Shown: positions 8,083 to 15,308, counted from the first letter of the stretch. The stretch is 32,501 nt of DNA from a virus (IMGVR_UViG_3300008216_000046:1-32501), one strand, 5' to 3'. Notes: generated by a model from the sequence alone, not told the origin. Translations and numbers: made by a program.

Positions 8083-9871
8083 AATTACTCCTTTTTACTG
8101 GCAATCTAAATGATGGTTGCCATTCTAGGTCAACTTCAAATAAATCACCATCACTGTTTTTGAATAACTGAACCTCTTTATCTGGACTATCTTGCCTACC
8201 ATTGATACCTATTACTTTGCGTGATGCATTCTCAATCGCTCCACTGCCTTTACCTGCATAGATGTCAAGGACTTCGTTTCGACTATATTCTCTAGATACT
8301 TGAGATATCTGTATGATAATAATATCGCTGTTAATAGCAAGATTGGATAAATAATGCGAGATATACCGTACCTGTTCATATTCACCTCTAACATTTCTTG
8401 GTGTCTCTAATAAATCTATATAGTCTACAATAACAAGAGCAGGGTCTAATTCTTTAATCTTCTTTGGTATCATCGTTACTTCACCAGCGACCGTCTGTAT
8501 TACTATATTCTGTATATATTCTTTAAAAGTCATACCAACATATCTATGACTCTTAGTAACCTCTTCTTTAGTCATTCCACTTGCAATCTGCAAATTCCTT
8601 CTATGCATATACCAACCACTTAATTCTAAAGATAAGAATAATGTTGGTACTTGCCATTCAGTCCTTATACAGTCATTGGCAAAGTCATATCCCAAAGCTA
8701 TATTTTGTGCGAGAGTAGTCTTATTTGACCCTGTTGGACCAAATATTGTTACTAATTCACCCGGATATATAGCACAATCCTTGTCATTCAAACCAAACCT
8801 TTCAGCAAGGTCTATCATCCTACCTGAGAAATCAGTTTCTAATCTTTCAGATAAGTCTTTCTGTAACTCGTCAGCGTTCTTTACATCTACCAGATAATCC
8901 TTATTCTTGTAGTATATGCACCTAGGTTCACATACCGGTACAAGAATTTCATCATCACAACCATATTTATATCCACCATTGTAAGTGGCTTCGACCTTGT
9001 CAATTACAATTTGTGGGTTTAATTGGTTATTATTCCAATGTAATAATGACGACTTAGCGGCTTCACTCGGTATTCCGTGTCTACGCATATGGGATGCTAT
9101 TCGTAATACCGTATTGTTTCTTGTTCCTTCATTAGGACCTCTTTTATAAAGAGTTTGTATACAAGGCACAATATTTCTAGGTTCAGACACTCGTGTCATT
9201 TCCCTAATTTGTGGCACATCTTTGTCAACAAGTTCTCCAAGACTACCATCACCCCATAGTTCTGATTGTCCTGTGCTTAATCTTCTGTCACTAGCAATCT
9301 TATGAATTCCTGCAACAGATGATGTCATTACTTCATTATAAGTTAATGGTACTTTAAACAGTTGTGACTTGATATTCAAAGTATGTGGTAAACGTATTAA
9401 TGCTGTACGTGTATAGACGGCTGGGTCAATGGGCACCAATTCATCAAAGATGCCCATCATAGTTTGCTTTACCGTAAATGGTAAGTCTGAACTTGGTTCA
9501 AAACCAAAGCATTCACTGCTAATATCCACGTGATAGCCATTACCAGAGAAATAAGCTTGGAAGTTACCTTCCTTTAAACTTAACTCATCAGTAAGATGAA
9601 AGATAATAGCCTGTGTTTGCTGTAAGACATATTCATCAGAGTTCTGACCTTTATCAATATCGATTGGTACATCAGTGATACCCCTTGTTCCCAAGAAGTT
9701 CTTTATTGTTCCACTCTTCTTAATAAAGTTCAAAGCTTCATCATCATATGTATATACGCTTTTGTATATAGCTTGGTTACTCCCTTGTTCATAAACTAAA
9801 TCCCATAGTTCCTCGTAAGGAACGAGAGCCCCCCGTCTAGAGGGGCTCCCTATTGCGACTTCTACGTACAA
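8063..9871 (-). CDS. Bifunctional AEP-type primase / DnaB-like helicase
   Basis: This 602-residue protein has an N-terminal archaeo-eukaryotic primase domain, with the metal-binding DxD in VPIDIDKGQ (about residue 70), then FSGNGYHVDIS (the SxH-type motif) and a conserved RTALIRLPHTLN. The C-terminal half is a RecA-fold helicase: Walker A GPTGSNKT at about residue 380, Walker B LVIVDYIDLL at about 480, and IIIIQISQVSRE, as in DnaB-family replicative helicases. It would synthesise primers and unwind the phage replication fork. The start is a TTG immediately after the TAA of the upstream gene with no ribosome-binding site, implying coupled re-initiation. Two tight hairpins lie in its first 70 bases. 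Confidence 0.85.
   Translation of the reverse strand: MYVEVAIGSPSRRGALVPYEELWDLVYEQGSNQAIYKSVYTYDDEALNFIKKSGTIKNFLGTRGITDVPIDIDKGQNSDEYVLQQTQAIIFHLTDELSLKEGNFQAYFSGNGYHVDISSECFGFEPSSDLPFTVKQTMMGIFDELVPIDPAVYTRTALIRLPHTLNIKSQLFKVPLTYNEVMTSSVAGIHKIASDRRLSTGQSELWGDGSLGELVDKDVPQIREMTRVSEPRNIVPCIQTLYKRGPNEGTRNNTVLRIASHMRRHGIPSEAAKSSLLHWNNNQLNPQIVIDKVEATYNGGYKYGCDDEILVPVCEPRCIYYKNKDYLVDVKNADELQKDLSERLETDFSGRMIDLAERFGLNDKDCAIYPGELVTIFGPTGSNKTTLAQNIALGYDFANDCIRTEWQVPTLFLSLELSGWYMHRRNLQIASGMTKEEVTKSHRYVGMTFKEYIQNIVIQTVAGEVTMIPKKIKELDPALVIVDYIDLLETPRNVRGEYEQVRYISHYLSNLAINSDIIIIQISQVSREYSRNEVLDIYAGKGSGAIENASRKVIGINGRQDSPDKEVQLFKNSDGDLFEVDLEWQPSFRLPVKRSNCEESHT
9808..9848 (-). promoter_or_regulatory. Tandem hairpins at 5' end of primase-helicase gene
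   Basis: Two stems lie within the first 20 codons: GAGCCCC/GGGGCTC (9826-9832 with 9842-9848) and GTTCCT/AGGAAC (9808-9813 with 9818-9823), the second with a UACG loop on the mRNA strand. Together with the TTG start lacking a ribosome-binding site, they could limit independent initiation. Regulation is inferred. Confidence 0.4.
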
Positions 9872-10492
9872 TTAGAACTTTGTAGGTTCTGAACCATTTG
9901 ATGTACCAGCACCATTTGGTTGCACGTTAGACATATCGGCTTCCTTGATAAGATTCTTACCTTTTAAGAAAGCTATATAGCCTTCTAATTCAGTTCTCAT
10001 CTTATCGGTATTTGGTACCAACCTAGGATAAACGGTCGTGTATGCCTTGGAGGGGTCCTTTCGACCCGGTTCCTTGTATACGTAACCATACGCATCAAAG
10101 CGTGGTACCAAAGGGTTAGTGACGTGATGTTTCTCCAAATATAATGCGAGATTATCTATGGAATTTCCATCAGCATCAACCCAGTTGCCTTGTACATCAG
10201 GACCTCCTTGAAAGCCCACTACATCAAAGAGCCAATAAAGTCTCTTTAACAGTGTACAGGTCTTTATGTTGCCATTGGATTCTCTATCATATGACCCAAC
10301 AATCTTCATTTCCACAGGATACTGTGAACCTTCTAATTGTAAAGTCACTGATATAAAGACATCAGCCCAATCAAATAAATCGGTCTTGTCTTCATAACCC
10401 ATTATAGCAACAGGTAGAAACCCTAGAAACTTACTCCCACCATCGGGGGCTGTATCTAGGTCTTCTGGACGAAAACGTGTAGTTTCATTCAT
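9872..10492 (-). CDS. Hypothetical replication/recombination partner protein
   Basis: This 206-residue protein starts at an ATG nine bases after GAGGAG and directly follows the stop of the Sak4-like gene. The central part is beta-rich (VFISVTLQLEGSQYPVEMKIVGSYD). A segment GGPDVQGNWVDADGN and a C-terminal disordered tail rich in Asn, Gly and Ser (NVQPNGAGTSNGSEPTKF) follow. The acidic, flexible tail and the place between a Sak4-like ATPase and the primase-helicase are typical of phage single-stranded-DNA-binding partners. I see no decisive motif, so ssDNA binding is an inference from layout and context. Confidence 0.55.
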   Translation of the reverse strand: MNETTRFRPEDLDTAPDGGSKFLGFLPVAIMGYEDKTDLFDWADVFISVTLQLEGSQYPVEMKIVGSYDRESNGNIKTCTLLKRLYWLFDVVGFQGGPDVQGNWVDADGNSIDNLALYLEKHHVTNPLVPRFDAYGYVYKEPGRKDPSKAYTTVYPRLVPNTDKMRTELEGYIAFLKGKNLIKEADMSNVQPNGAGTSNGSEPTKF

Positions 10493-11368
10493 CTACTGTT
10501 TCTCCTCTTTATAATTAAGTATTTCATCACATACTGTTTTATAGTCAAACGGAAGTTGCTTCTGATTCAAAGGCTTGAGTCTAGAGCCAACGACTCTTTC
10601 ATCATAAGCCTCAAATGAAACATAGAAACCACCGTCATCTTTCTTAGCTGTAATATATCCTATTACATCGGCTTTAGCGGCAAGAGAATACCCGAGTCCT
10701 CTCGGGAGCTCAGGTCCTAATTGTGCTTTACCATCAGTTACAACTGTAGACTTTGCGTGTGATATCAATACCAGATTTCCACCTTTTTGTTTTATCAGAC
10801 TTTGGAATCTTTTAATTACGTCAACATTCTTCCGTCTGGCTTTACCCCAGTCGGCTCCCCATTGACCTTCTCCCATTGCTGATATTCCCAGTTCCTCACA
10901 GACTGTAGTTTCAATCCATTCATTTACCTGTCCGATAGTGTCTATAACTATTGTCTCATAAGGCAACGTATCCCACGCTGTCGCTAACCAGTTGTAAACT
11001 TCTATTAATGAATAGGCATCAATAGGTTTACCTTTATCTTTACCAGTACGTGCTAGGAAACCACGTTCATTTGGTGGGATTACTTCTGTTTGCGGTACAC
11101 CACCCTTAGTGACCTGCTTATCTTCGTGTAAGACAGGTCTCATAGGTGGATTTAAGGAAGAAATGGTAACCGCATTGACGCCATCTACGAAATCAGAACC
11201 TAAGTCCGTATCTAATAGAATGACTCCATCATTTCCTTTGTCAGACCATCTGCTTGACGCAGTAGTCTTACCCGTTTTGGGTTGTCCGATTAGAAACCAC
11301 GTTAGACCGGATGGCATTGCTTTCCAGTCCGTCGAGACTTTCCTCACGGTTATGTTGGGTGCTTGCAT
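10493..11368 (-). CDS. Sak4-like RecA-fold ATPase (AAA_24 type)
   Basis: This 291-residue protein is read from the ATG at 11368, six bases after AAGGAG; an ATG two codons upstream abuts that site. Walker A is GQPKTGKTT (about residues 29-37), followed by ILLDTDLGSDF. Walker B-like TIVIDTIGQVNEW is at about residue 140. GGNLVLISHAKS follows, the sensor segment common to RecA-core phage ATPases. Sak4 proteins assist single-strand annealing and recombination, usually with an ssDNA-binding partner, here plausibly the next gene. Its first about 100 bases overlap the 3' end of the E1-like gene in another frame. Confidence 0.75.
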   Translation of the reverse strand: MQAPNITVRKVSTDWKAMPSGLTWFLIGQPKTGKTTASSRWSDKGNDGVILLDTDLGSDFVDGVNAVTISSLNPPMRPVLHEDKQVTKGGVPQTEVIPPNERGFLARTGKDKGKPIDAYSLIEVYNWLATAWDTLPYETIVIDTIGQVNEWIETTVCEELGISAMGEGQWGADWGKARRKNVDVIKRFQSLIKQKGGNLVLISHAKSTVVTDGKAQLGPELPRGLGYSLAAKADVIGYITAKKDDGGFYVSFEAYDERVVGSRLKPLNQKQLPFDYKTVCDEILNYKEEKQ

Positions 11369-12047
11369 TAGCATCTCCTTCAGGTTTTGGTACTACAAGA
11401 GTACCATATTCGACCATATTTGGGTTCAGGCTGGTCCAAATGTAGTCATAATATGCCAGATTTGCAATAATATTATATACTTGGGAAACACCAAGAGATA
11501 CTATATGCTGTGTGGCAAACACTGTATGTTTCATAGAACAAGGAGCTTCTGGAACACTATCTGTAGGAATCCATTCCTTCATATAATTATCCATATCCTT
11601 GGTTACAGTAGACATCTCTACTGTTGTTGCACCCATCCGTAAATCAATTAAGAACTTACGGTTGTCTTGTAGCTTCCAATCTTCATACACTAATTTTCTT
11701 GACTCCATATCATCTGTACATACAATCATCATAGGCAATACAACTGAACCATATTGGAAATTTCTTTCCGGTCTAAATTGTTGCCAGTCTTCTGCATATT
11801 CTTTATGTAAGTCAACTGCCGCATCCTTTTTAAACTTGCCTGTTTGATACAAAGGATACGCCGTAGTACTTAAGTTATGGTCCTCTACTCTATCGCTGTC
11901 ATAACCCCAAATAGACTGCCAGCCCATCATAGTTAAACTTTGAATCATAAAAGAACCAATACCACCGAGACCTACTACACCAATCTCAGTTAATTTAGGT
12001 AAAGGAATTAAATCCTTATTCCTTAGGAATCTTGTTTCCATTGCCAT
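11268..12047 (-). CDS. E1/ThiF-like ubiquitin-activating enzyme
   Basis: This 259-residue protein has a Rossmann-type adenylation domain. The nucleotide-binding VVGLGGIGS is at residues 24-32, and the E1 signature YDSDRVEDHNLS at 49-60 provides the Asp that contacts ribose and the HNL counterpart of the usual SNLNR. CTDDMESRK at 110-118 is the following ThiF-type motif. Cys170 in APCSMKHTVF is the candidate thioester cysteine. Such enzymes adenylate the C-terminus of a beta-grasp protein and pass it on as a thioester. The zinc-binding CxxC pairs of MoeB/ThiF are absent. The last 35 residues look disordered and overlap the Sak4-like gene by about 100 bases. Its partners Ubl, E2 and JAB lie upstream in the same operon. 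Confidence 0.85.
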   Translation of the reverse strand: MAMETRFLRNKDLIPLPKLTEIGVVGLGGIGSFMIQSLTMMGWQSIWGYDSDRVEDHNLSTTAYPLYQTGKFKKDAAVDLHKEYAEDWQQFRPERNFQYGSVVLPMMIVCTDDMESRKLVYEDWKLQDNRKFLIDLRMGATTVEMSTVTKDMDNYMKEWIPTDSVPEAPCSMKHTVFATQHIVSLGVSQVYNIIANLAYYDYIWTSLNPNMVEYGTLVVPKPEGDANASTQHNREESLDGLESNAIRSNVVSNRTTQNG

Positions 12048-12463
12048 TTGATAAAATCCTCCAGCATTTGATGTGCCAATTCCTCACTGCCAAACATACA
12101 AATATCCTTAATCTTTGTGCTTTCAGCACTGATTGCATCCAGTTCTTCTTGATATTTATGTTGAGCTCGACCTACTTCTTCTTCAAACTTTGCTTCCCAT
12201 TTATCGTGGTCTTTAAGTAGTTTGTCTACTGATACACTATTGCTATAGTAACCAGTATACTCAGCTCTACGTCTGTTAAGTATATTGTTTACTAATTCGT
12301 GTATCTCTTGAGGAGATTTGGTCACAATCTTATTGTTCTCGAAATCTTCAGCCAATCGACGTTCTTTATCAAAATGTTTTGACTGAACGGACGCTAATTT
12401 GTCACTAAGTATTCCATCAATCCGTTTTATGAAATACTTCTTCTGTGGTATTGTCATAGACAT
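12023..12463 (-). CDS. Coiled-coil hypothetical protein in the Ubl cassette
   Basis: This 146-residue protein is read from the ATG at 12463, five bases after AAGGAG; a GTG two codons earlier abuts that site. It is charged and mostly helical, with coiled-coil character around residues 20-45 and 80-118 and a single Cys in DICMFGSEE near the C-terminus (about residue 124). It overlaps the E1-like start by 25 bases, so the two are probably translated together. I recognise no family. Its place between the JAB and E1 genes makes it a candidate adaptor, substrate or ligase-like partner; this is inference from position only. Confidence 0.6.
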   Translation of the reverse strand: MSMTIPQKKYFIKRIDGILSDKLASVQSKHFDKERRLAEDFENNKIVTKSPQEIHELVNNILNRRRAEYTGYYSNSVSVDKLLKDHDKWEAKFEEEVGRAQHKYQEELDAISAESTKIKDICMFGSEELAHQMLEDFIKWQWKQDS

Positions 12464-12497
12464 ATACACTCCTTATTTATTAAGTTAAGTTAATCAA

Positions 12498-12604
12498 TAG
12501 GGGTATCCGGCTTTCTCACCAGTTGTACGGCTCGGTGCGGTACAGGGCTCACGTATCCGGTTTTATTACATACTGGCTTCAACCCCTACTGAAAGCGTGA
12601 GGGG
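12498..12604 (-). ncRNA. Candidate structured or switch-like RNA between JAB and the coiled-coil gene
   Basis: This GC-richer stretch of the 12470-12677 gap has several complementary segments. TAGGGGT (12498-12504) pairs with ACCCCTA (12582-12588). The same CCCCT (12583-12587) can instead pair with AGGGG (12600-12604), so the two folds exclude each other. Inside, CACC/GGTG (12517-12520, 12534-12537) and TGTAC/GTACA (12524-12528, 12540-12544) cross as in a pseudoknot. GTATCCGG is repeated directly at 12503 and 12553. I see no open reading frame here. A leader or riboswitch-like control of the downstream coiled-coil and E1 genes is possible; minus strand is assumed from the operon. Confidence 0.4.
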
Positions 12605-12677
12605 ACCCTTTAGCAAGAGCCCCCCCGGTACACTATCATACAGTTGAAGGTAATGTGGAAGGCATTACAATAGTGCA

Positions 12678-12866
12678 CTAATATCCATAATAGCCAGACA
12701 CATATAAATGTGGGTCTATATCAGGACACTCCTTACGGATGTCTTCAGTAAATTGATGTTCGTCTATTTCACAATTATTCAATTTATTAAAGATAACATC
12801 TGCTTTGACCAGTTGACTACCTAAGTCAGCTTCCCCGATAGGTGTATTGTCTTCTGGTCCTTCGGC
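12678..12866 (-). CDS. -1 frame extension of the JAB protein
   Basis: Reading on in the -1 frame from the slippery site gives 62 codons ending at TAG (12678-12680). The peptide starts AEGPEDNTPIGEADLG, continues through a probable helix (LVKADVIFNKLNN) and ends HLYVSGYYGY. It has balanced amino-acid use and no start codon or ribosome-binding site of its own, so it makes sense only as a fusion to residue 227 of the JAB protein, giving a 289-residue product. The alternative is that the extension is the normal end and one base of the A-run is a sequencing error. Confidence 0.7.
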   Translation of the reverse strand, partial: AEGPEDNTPIGEADLGSQLVKADVIFNKLNNCEIDEHQFTEDIRKECPDIDPHLYVSGYYGY

Positions 12867-12886
12867 TTTTTTTCGTCATCTACTCC
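12807..12886 (-). promoter_or_regulatory. Programmed -1 ribosomal frameshift signal in the JAB gene
   Basis: On the minus strand all three dnaX-type elements are present. A Shine-Dalgarno-like GGAG (12883-12886) lies 10 bases before the heptamer A AAA AAG (12866-12872), which is in the correct phase (gaA AAA AAG). Six bases later a stem starts: GACCAG (12854-12859) pairs with CUGGUC (12807-12812), continued by GAC/GUC and ACCUA/UAGGU with an apical loop. The zero-frame stop falls next to this upper stem. Spacings match the known E. coli dnaX arrangement. Confidence 0.75.
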
Positions 12887-13546
12887 ACTAATTCGATTGT
12901 ACCCACCCCAGCCATTATAATAACCACCATAACGACTGTCATTCTGGGTATTAAGGATGTTAAGCTGACCATTCTTGTTATAAACAATCTTAGTCTTCTT
13001 GTTTTCCTTCTCAATCTTCTTTGCTTCTGCTTTCCATTCTTTAGGAACATCCATTTTATAGTCAGCAACTACATCGCCTTCAATAAAATTTGGAAATCCA
13101 AAGTGGTCCCTGTAACTAACACCCGTACAAAATTCATCTTTGTCAGACGCAACTACTGTCGTGAAGAACAGACCTTCTAGAGGTGCTTGTTCTAACGCTG
13201 TGTCTTTATCGGTACCACTAAAGAACGCTCCCATATTATGATGAGAATGTATTAACCCTAGATAACAATTCTTCAATTTCTTGTTTTCCTTGTATATCTG
13301 TGGCAATATTTTGCCCAATTTCTCACCATCAATCTCAGTTTCTGTTGCGTGACCTAAGTCTATTGCAACGAAGTGATTGAGACTAACTTCTGACGGGAAG
13401 CCATTCTTTTCACGCTTATTTACTCCATACCAAGCTGGTCCAGACCACTCTTTACTCTTAAAACGAGTCAAGAGATAATTGATTTTCTGGACTATTAGGT
13501 CTGGTAGGTTCACCGTAAGCGTCAATTTGTTTGCTTCGTTTGTCAT
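12821..13546 (-). CDS. JAB/JAMM-family metallopeptidase (deubiquitinase-like)
   Basis: This 241-residue zero-frame product starts at an ATG six bases after AAAGGAG. It has a complete JAMM zinc-peptidase motif: Glu33 in KEWSGPAWYG, then His100-Ser-His102, seven residues, Ser110, two residues, Asp113 (LIHSHHNMGAFFSGTD). Such enzymes cut isopeptide or peptide bonds after a ubiquitin-like protein, either maturing it or removing it from targets. Residues 165-195 are Lys/Glu-rich, followed by a Tyr/Gly-rich stretch (YGGYYNGWGGY). The start overlaps the end of the E2-like gene by 89 bases. A frameshift signal at codon 227 can replace the last 14 residues with a 62-residue extension. Confidence 0.9.
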   Translation of the reverse strand: MTNEANKLTLTVNLPDLIVQKINYLLTRFKSKEWSGPAWYGVNKREKNGFPSEVSLNHFVAIDLGHATETEIDGEKLGKILPQIYKENKKLKNCYLGLIHSHHNMGAFFSGTDKDTALEQAPLEGLFFTTVVASDKDEFCTGVSYRDHFGFPNFIEGDVVADYKMDVPKEWKAEAKKIEKENKKTKIVYNKNGQLNILNTQNDSRYGGYYNGWGGYNRISGVDDEKKPKDQKTIHLSGKLT

Positions 13547-15044
13547 CAGTAACTCCTTTATAGAGAGCTTTCAGGTAATTCTGAAAAAACTCAAGGGCAT
13601 CTACCTGAAATTTGACCCTGAATTCTGTAACTAAGCCATTAGTGTCATAATTATCTAACACTAATCCCATTTGATTGACTATCGTTCTATATTCTTCTCC
13701 CATTTGCTCTCTTTTCTTAATGGGACGAATACTGTCGTCATTACGTAAGCTTATCCAACCAGACATTATCTGATGTGGATTAAACGAATCAATCACTTGC
13801 TTGAATAAGGGACCAAATTCCCTTATACGCCATATGAAATACAGAACTTTAAAAACCTCTGACTTCATAGGTCTTGTCATACCTGCGGCACGTAAACACC
13901 ACTCACCAACTACTCTATTTACTTCATCATTTTGCATATATACTTTATTTGTTATATCTGTTGGTGTCAGATAGATACGAGTCCTTGCATTAAGTACTTC
14001 TTTAATCTCAGGATAACTCTCATTATCACGATGTGTAAATTGATTAAAGCGATACTTTAAGCCATCAAATGAATTAGGTATACTAAATACTCTGTCCTGA
14101 GCAAACGGGTCGTTACCAGTTCTTATTACACCTGTAAAAGATTGTTCAATCCAAGCATATCCATTAAGTTTATGCGTATTGTATATCTCATCCAGACATT
14201 TACTCATTCCTTCGTTATAAAGTTTCTCTAACATTTGATGCCAACCGTGCATTCGGTCAACTTCTTTGTCTTCTGTGTCTGTTTCATACCTTAAAGTACC
14301 TTTATAAACACAATAAGCCATTAAAGCTTTCTCCCAAGTAACACCCATCGCCTCAAGTTTCTCTTGAGTTTCATCATTACGCATCCAACTGTCAAAATGC
14401 CGCATAATTAGATTGCCACCTAAATCATTTACGATAGCTCTTGCCATCTGTGATAGATATAGCCACTCTCTAAATTGCATACCTCTGCGTCCTTGCATCT
14501 GCCCACTACGTTCAAAACTTCTATGCTGAGTATTAACATCCCAGAAACAATCAACACGTGTCCAAGTATTTAGAAACGCACTAGATATATTCATTAGTGC
14601 AGGTATGTTTCCTTGATTAACTGCTGTAGAAAATGGTCTACCGTAATCACCTAAACAAGGACTTCCATCTGCTGAAATATGTGGATGAACACTCAATGGC
14701 ATATTAGTATCTTCACGTCTGTAGCTTAACCTACGTCTGAGGTCCCACCATTTTTCATAATTGTCTTCATCTGGTTTAATGAGTACTAAACTAGGCTCAT
14801 ATAAACTGAAGTCTAATGAATGTGGTGGTAATGTTAGATGACGTCTTGCCCTCATCTTTGGGTTCCCAAGTCTTACTCTAAAGCTTTTAAACCTTTTACT
14901 TGGGCTGTGGAATTGTACTCCACGCTCTACCAATTCTTCTACTTTCGCTCTTGCTTGATTAACATTCAAACGAGCACGCTCCATAGAATTCTTGGAATTT
15001 AATACTAGCCATCTTTCTGCTAGTTTAGCTAGAACTCTGTTCAT
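13458..15044 (-). CDS. E2-like ubiquitin-conjugating protein with long C-terminal region
   Basis: This 528-residue protein starts at an ATG seven bases after AAAGGAG. Residues about 55-140 read as a UBC-like core ending in LSVHPHISADGSPCLGDYG. His120 and Cys130 are ten residues apart, exactly as in the eukaryotic HPN...CL catalytic motif, with HPH in place of HPN. Cys130 would carry the Ubl thioester. About 390 residues follow that are helical and Trp/Met/Arg-rich with no motif I know, far longer than a normal E2 (about 150-170 residues). They may give target or virion specificity. It lies directly after the Ubl gene and overlaps the JAB gene. Confidence 0.75.
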   Translation of the reverse strand: MNRVLAKLAERWLVLNSKNSMERARLNVNQARAKVEELVERGVQFHSPSKRFKSFRVRLGNPKMRARRHLTLPPHSLDFSLYEPSLVLIKPDEDNYEKWWDLRRRLSYRREDTNMPLSVHPHISADGSPCLGDYGRPFSTAVNQGNIPALMNISSAFLNTWTRVDCFWDVNTQHRSFERSGQMQGRRGMQFREWLYLSQMARAIVNDLGGNLIMRHFDSWMRNDETQEKLEAMGVTWEKALMAYCVYKGTLRYETDTEDKEVDRMHGWHQMLEKLYNEGMSKCLDEIYNTHKLNGYAWIEQSFTGVIRTGNDPFAQDRVFSIPNSFDGLKYRFNQFTHRDNESYPEIKEVLNARTRIYLTPTDITNKVYMQNDEVNRVVGEWCLRAAGMTRPMKSEVFKVLYFIWRIREFGPLFKQVIDSFNPHQIMSGWISLRNDDSIRPIKKREQMGEEYRTIVNQMGLVLDNYDTNGLVTEFRVKFQVDALEFFQNYLKALYKGVTDDKRSKQIDAYGEPTRPNSPENQLSLDSF

Positions 15045-15066
15045 AACTACACTCCTTTAATGAGAA

Positions 15067-15089
15067 TGGGGACGCTCACCACGTCCCCA
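15067..15089 (-). other. Hairpin between Ubl and E2-like genes
   Basis: A perfect 8-bp stem (TGGGGACG with CGTCCCCA) closes a seven-base loop. No T-run follows in either direction. It lies just after the Ubl stop and before the E2 ribosome-binding site, so it may set the ratio of the two proteins by mRNA processing or partial termination. Confidence 0.55.
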
Positions 15090-15107
15090 AACGTCAATTT
15101 CGTGCTT

Positions 15108-15308
15108 TCAGCCTGAAGTTACCTTGCTAGTGGTAAAAGAAACGAAATCATCATCCCTTAGTTCACTATCAAGAGCTACTTTGTCTGAATTCACAGTTAT
15201 GGTGGCATTCTCTACTGAGATACCCAGTTGTTCAGCTATACTAGCTGGACTTGTTGCATCAACAGTTTTGACTGTTCCACCGAAGGTTTGTACAAGTACT
15301 TTAGCCAT
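15108..15308 (-). CDS. Ubiquitin-like beta-grasp protein (ThiS/MoaD-type)
   Basis: This 66-residue protein has the size and pattern of a ThiS/MoaD/PRTRC-C-type beta-grasp fold: a first hairpin (AKVLVQTFGGTVKTVD), a helix (SPASIAEQLGI), strands ATITVNSDKVAL and a terminal strand DDFVSFTTSKV. It ends in Thr-Ser-Gly, a single C-terminal glycine. The family's C-terminal glycine is what an E1 adenylates. It precedes E2-like, JAB and E1-like genes in transcription order, which strongly supports a role as the conjugated modifier. With the glycine already terminal, no processing peptidase would be needed. The ribosome-binding site is weak (AAGG about 12 bases upstream). Confidence 0.8.
   Translation of the reverse strand: MAKVLVQTFGGTVKTVDATSPASIAEQLGISVENATITVNSDKVALDSELRDDDFVSFTTSKVTSG

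Noticed and set aside
11109-11642. 177-residue open frame on plus
   Set aside because: It is antisense to the Sak4-like and E1-like genes, both with clear motifs; composition is Cys/His/Ile-rich and without family pattern.
12490-12610. tRNA or group II intron-like RNA in the gap after the JAB gene
   Set aside because: Some words resemble intron domain sequences, but there is no T-arm consensus, cloverleaf, domain V hairpin or intron-encoded protein.
12866-12872. A-run in the JAB gene as a simple sequencing error
   Set aside because: Possible, but the exact heptamer phase, upstream GGAG at 10 bases and downstream stem at 6 bases would then be coincidence; kept as a frameshift with the caveat noted.
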